Assembly: GCA_030044035.1 (NCBI GenBank) | Contig: JASHWN010000091.1 | Span: 1 to 8,356, forward strand | Direction: 5' to 3' | From: Xanthobacteraceae bacterium | GTDB lineage: Bacteria; Pseudomonadota; Alphaproteobacteria; Rhizobiales; Xanthobacteraceae | DNA: 8,356 bases | In this document: positions 7,270-8,356 of the stretch, one piece after another | How the letters are laid out: the number at the start of each line of letters is the position of its first letter | Position numbering within the stretch: the first letter of the stretch is position 1 | Notes under the pieces: generated by a model | What the model was told of the DNA's origin: nothing | The model's input: only the letters and a program-made list of their open reading frames with translations | Database searches by the model: none | Program-made: the position numbers and the translations under genes

Positions 7270-7698
7270 TTACGTCGCGCGTCGCCTTGATGGCTTGGTG
7301 GGGGCGCAGCCGTCCCCTAGGTCGCGCGCCACGCCCTTAAAATCACACAGCTCCGGATGACCGTTGCAGCAATCGGTCACCAGGAAGGAAACGAGTGTTC
7401 GGATGCCTGTTACATTGGCGCGATAGATAATCGAGCGGCCGACACGCGTGCCGTAGGTAAGGCTGGCTCGGGAGAGAATTGCGAGGTGTGACGATACCGT
7501 GTTCTGCGGGCATCCGATCGCTTCGGCAATCGCGCCAGCAGCGAGTCCTTCCGGCTCCCGGCTCATGAGCAAACGGAAAATCTTAAGCCGCGTCGGCTGG
7601 CCCAAAGCTGCGAGCGCCGCGAGCGCGTGTGGTGTGTTCAGTTCAGCCTCCGTCTGCGGGCGGATGCGACCAGTCCGAGCTAGAGTCGCAATCTTCAT
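7270..7698 (-). CDS. arsR: ArsR/SmtB-family repressor with CC...C arsenite-sensor motif
   Basis: A 142-residue winged-helix metalloregulator; in this family As(III) binding releases the protein from DNA and switches on resistance genes. The core opens with ALAALGQPTRLKIFRLLMS (29-46). The recognition helix region follows (about 56-75, GAIAEAIGCPQNTVSSHLAI), and then the wing (about 80-93, LTYGTRVGRSIIYR). After it comes DCCNGHPELC with Cys110, Cys111 and Cys118, a C-terminal cysteine cluster like that of proteobacterial arsenite-sensing ArsR proteins but unlike the CVC motif in the helix of the R773 type. Cys63 and Cys131 are additional. ATG 7698 is chosen over an in-frame start at 7761 because GGGAGG precedes it by eight bases. 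It is divergent from aioB and upstream of pstS. Its targets are probably itself and the divergent aio genes (inferred). Confidence 0.9.
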   Translation of the reverse strand: MKIATLARTGRIRPQTEAELNTPHALAALAALGQPTRLKIFRLLMSREPEGLAAGAIAEAIGCPQNTVSSHLAILSRASLTYGTRVGRSIIYRANVTGIRTLVSFLVTDCCNGHPELCDFKGVARDLGDGCAPTKPSRRRAT

Positions 7699-7706
7699 AG
7701 ACCGTG

Positions 7707-7712
7707 CCTCCC
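7707..7712 (-). promoter_or_regulatory. Ribosome binding site of arsR
   Basis: GGGAGG on the minus strand is spaced eight bases from ATG 7698. It supports the shorter start over the in-frame start at 7761. Confidence 0.75.
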
Positions 7713-7785
7713 AGAACGCTCGTATTAAACCGCAACGGCCGGCGAATCCTTCAGGTGACATAGGTTAACGGCTGTAGTATCGTCA

Positions 7786-7803
7786 TATCGAGAATTGTCG
7801 ATA
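7786..7803. promoter_or_regulatory. Candidate ArsR operator in the arsR-aioB divergent region
   Basis: TATCGAGAATTGTCGATA is a palindrome matching at 16 of 18 positions, with six-base arms around GAATTG. A further TATCG occurs at 7778-7782. It lies 87 bases ahead of arsR and 121 ahead of aioB, where a dimeric repressor could act on either promoter. Its assignment to ArsR is inference from symmetry and position; no family consensus was matched. Confidence 0.45.
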
Positions 7804-7912
7804 GGTCGCCTTCGCGCAACGTGTCGACTTTTCATAACACGCGACGTTCGGCGAGAAGCGCGAGGCGCTCAAATGGAACGCATCGCGAGGCCCCTCGCCG
7901 AACCGGAGAGCA

Positions 7913-7918
7913 GGGAGG
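7913..7918 (+). promoter_or_regulatory. Ribosome binding site of aioB
   Basis: GGGAGG, within AGGGAGGGA, lies six bases ahead of GTG 7925. It fixes this non-ATG start. The nearby ATG at 7933 is out of frame. Confidence 0.75.
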
Positions 7919-7924
7919 GACCCC

Positions 7925-8356
7925 GTGAAGCAATGCGATACTTTAGTCAACCTCGGCCGCCGGAAATTTCTGAGCGGCGCCAGCATGGCGGCCGGTGTCG
8001 CTGCCGTAACCCTCACTCCTCGCGAGGCTAAAGCTGCGCCGCCCACGGCGCGCATCAGTTATCCCTCCAATCGCCTCGCCAATATCTCCGACCTCAAAGT
8101 CAATGAGCCGTTCAGCGTCAGCTATCCCGACGGCGACGCGCCCGGCGTCCTGCTCAAGCTCGGCACCCGCGTTCTGACCGGCGCCGGCCCCGACAGCGAT
8201 ATTGTCGGCTTCTCTACGACCTGTCCCCACAGGGGTTTCCCGCTCGGTTACAACAAAAGCGACCGCACGCTCAATTGTCCCGGTCACTATTCGCGCTTCG
8301 ACGTCGAGGCCGGAGGCCAGCAAACGTGGGGCCACGCGACGCAAAACCTTCCCCAA
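7925..8356 (+). CDS. aioB: Arsenite oxidase Rieske subunit AioB, N-terminal 144 residues (3' end outside window)
   Basis: The small [2Fe-2S] subunit of periplasmic arsenite oxidase passes electrons from the molybdopterin subunit AioA to a c-type cytochrome or azurin while As(III) is oxidised to As(V). A twin-arginine signal is visible (GRRKFLSG at 11-18, then hydrophobic AAGVAAVTL, then Ala-x-Ala near 37). The Rieske ligands are complete in the arsenite-oxidase spacing CxHx15CxxH: Cys100, His102, Cys118 and His121. CPGHYSRFD and the GGQQ.WG.ATQNLPQ stretch are typical of AioB rather than of bc1 Rieske proteins. Phe105 and Gly120 occupy the places where many Rieske proteins have a disulfide pair. 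As I recall, the Rhizobium NT-26 enzyme has the same Phe/Gly pair. The start is GTG 7925. aioA is expected directly downstream, outside the window. Confidence 0.93.
   Translation, partial: MKQCDTLVNLGRRKFLSGASMAAGVAAVTLTPREAKAAPPTARISYPSNRLANISDLKVNEPFSVSYPDGDAPGVLLKLGTRVLTGAGPDSDIVGFSTTCPHRGFPLGYNKSDRTLNCPGHYSRFDVEAGGQQTWGHATQNLPQ

Noticed and set aside
7873..7889. TGGAACGCATCGCGAGG as a sigma-54 promoter for aioB
   Set aside because: It begins like a -24 element, but GC does not fall at the required distance for a -12 element.
7885..7898. GCGAGG-CC-CCTCGC dyad ahead of aioB
   Set aside because: The two-base centre is too short for a full stem and no regulator is suggested. It is probably chance in GC-rich leader sequence, though a weak hairpin remains possible.
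7795..8031. 78-residue plus-strand frame crossing the aioB start
   Set aside because: Different frame from aioB, very Arg-rich, and it overlaps the likely operator and ribosome binding site.
7943..8356. 137-residue minus-strand frame at the right edge
   Set aside because: It lies opposite aioB, whose Tat signal and Rieske ligands are unmistakable.

Overview
The window reads as a piece of a GC-rich alphaproteobacterial genome, most likely Hyphomicrobiales (Bradyrhizobium / Rhodopseudomonas / Xanthobacteraceae-like). This placement is an inference from codon use, from the style of the Pst and AioB proteins, and from an intergenic inverted repeat of a kind I associate with Bradyrhizobium-type genomes. 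Two functional blocks meet back to back near position 3800-3900.

Left block (1-3788), general metabolism and envelope: a leftward AI-2E/PerM-family membrane protein cut by the window edge (1-779); a 264-base divergent gap; a rightward FUSC-family membrane protein (1044-2060); and a rightward CocE/NonD-type alpha/beta hydrolase (2157-3788). In the hydrolase the nucleophile elbow is visible, but the usual histidine motif is not.

Junction (3789-3935): a perfect 34-base inverted repeat (3810-3895), each arm of which contains its own small palindrome (REPIN-like), lies between the convergent hydrolase and pst genes.

Right block (3936-8356), arsenic and phosphate: leftward pstA, pstC and pstS encode the permeases and binding protein of a high-affinity phosphate ABC importer. 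No pstB or phoU follows. A rho-independent terminator/attenuator sits between pstS and pstC, and a three-unit Pho box (7161-7193) lies upstream of pstS. Farther right is a leftward arsR-type repressor. Divergent from it is the start of aioB, the Rieske subunit of arsenite oxidase, which has a Tat signal and a complete CxHx15CxxH cluster motif; it runs off the right edge, and aioA is expected beyond it. An 18-base imperfect palindrome between arsR and aioB is a candidate ArsR operator.

The working model is an arsenic island. AioBA oxidises arsenite to arsenate in the periplasm, ArsR senses arsenite and may control the divergent aio genes, and the Pho-controlled PstS/C/A importer supplies phosphate selectively in the presence of arsenate. 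Three points deserve attention: ArsR rather than AioXSR lies next to aioB, pstB/phoU are missing, and the REPIN-like element marks the possible edge of the island.
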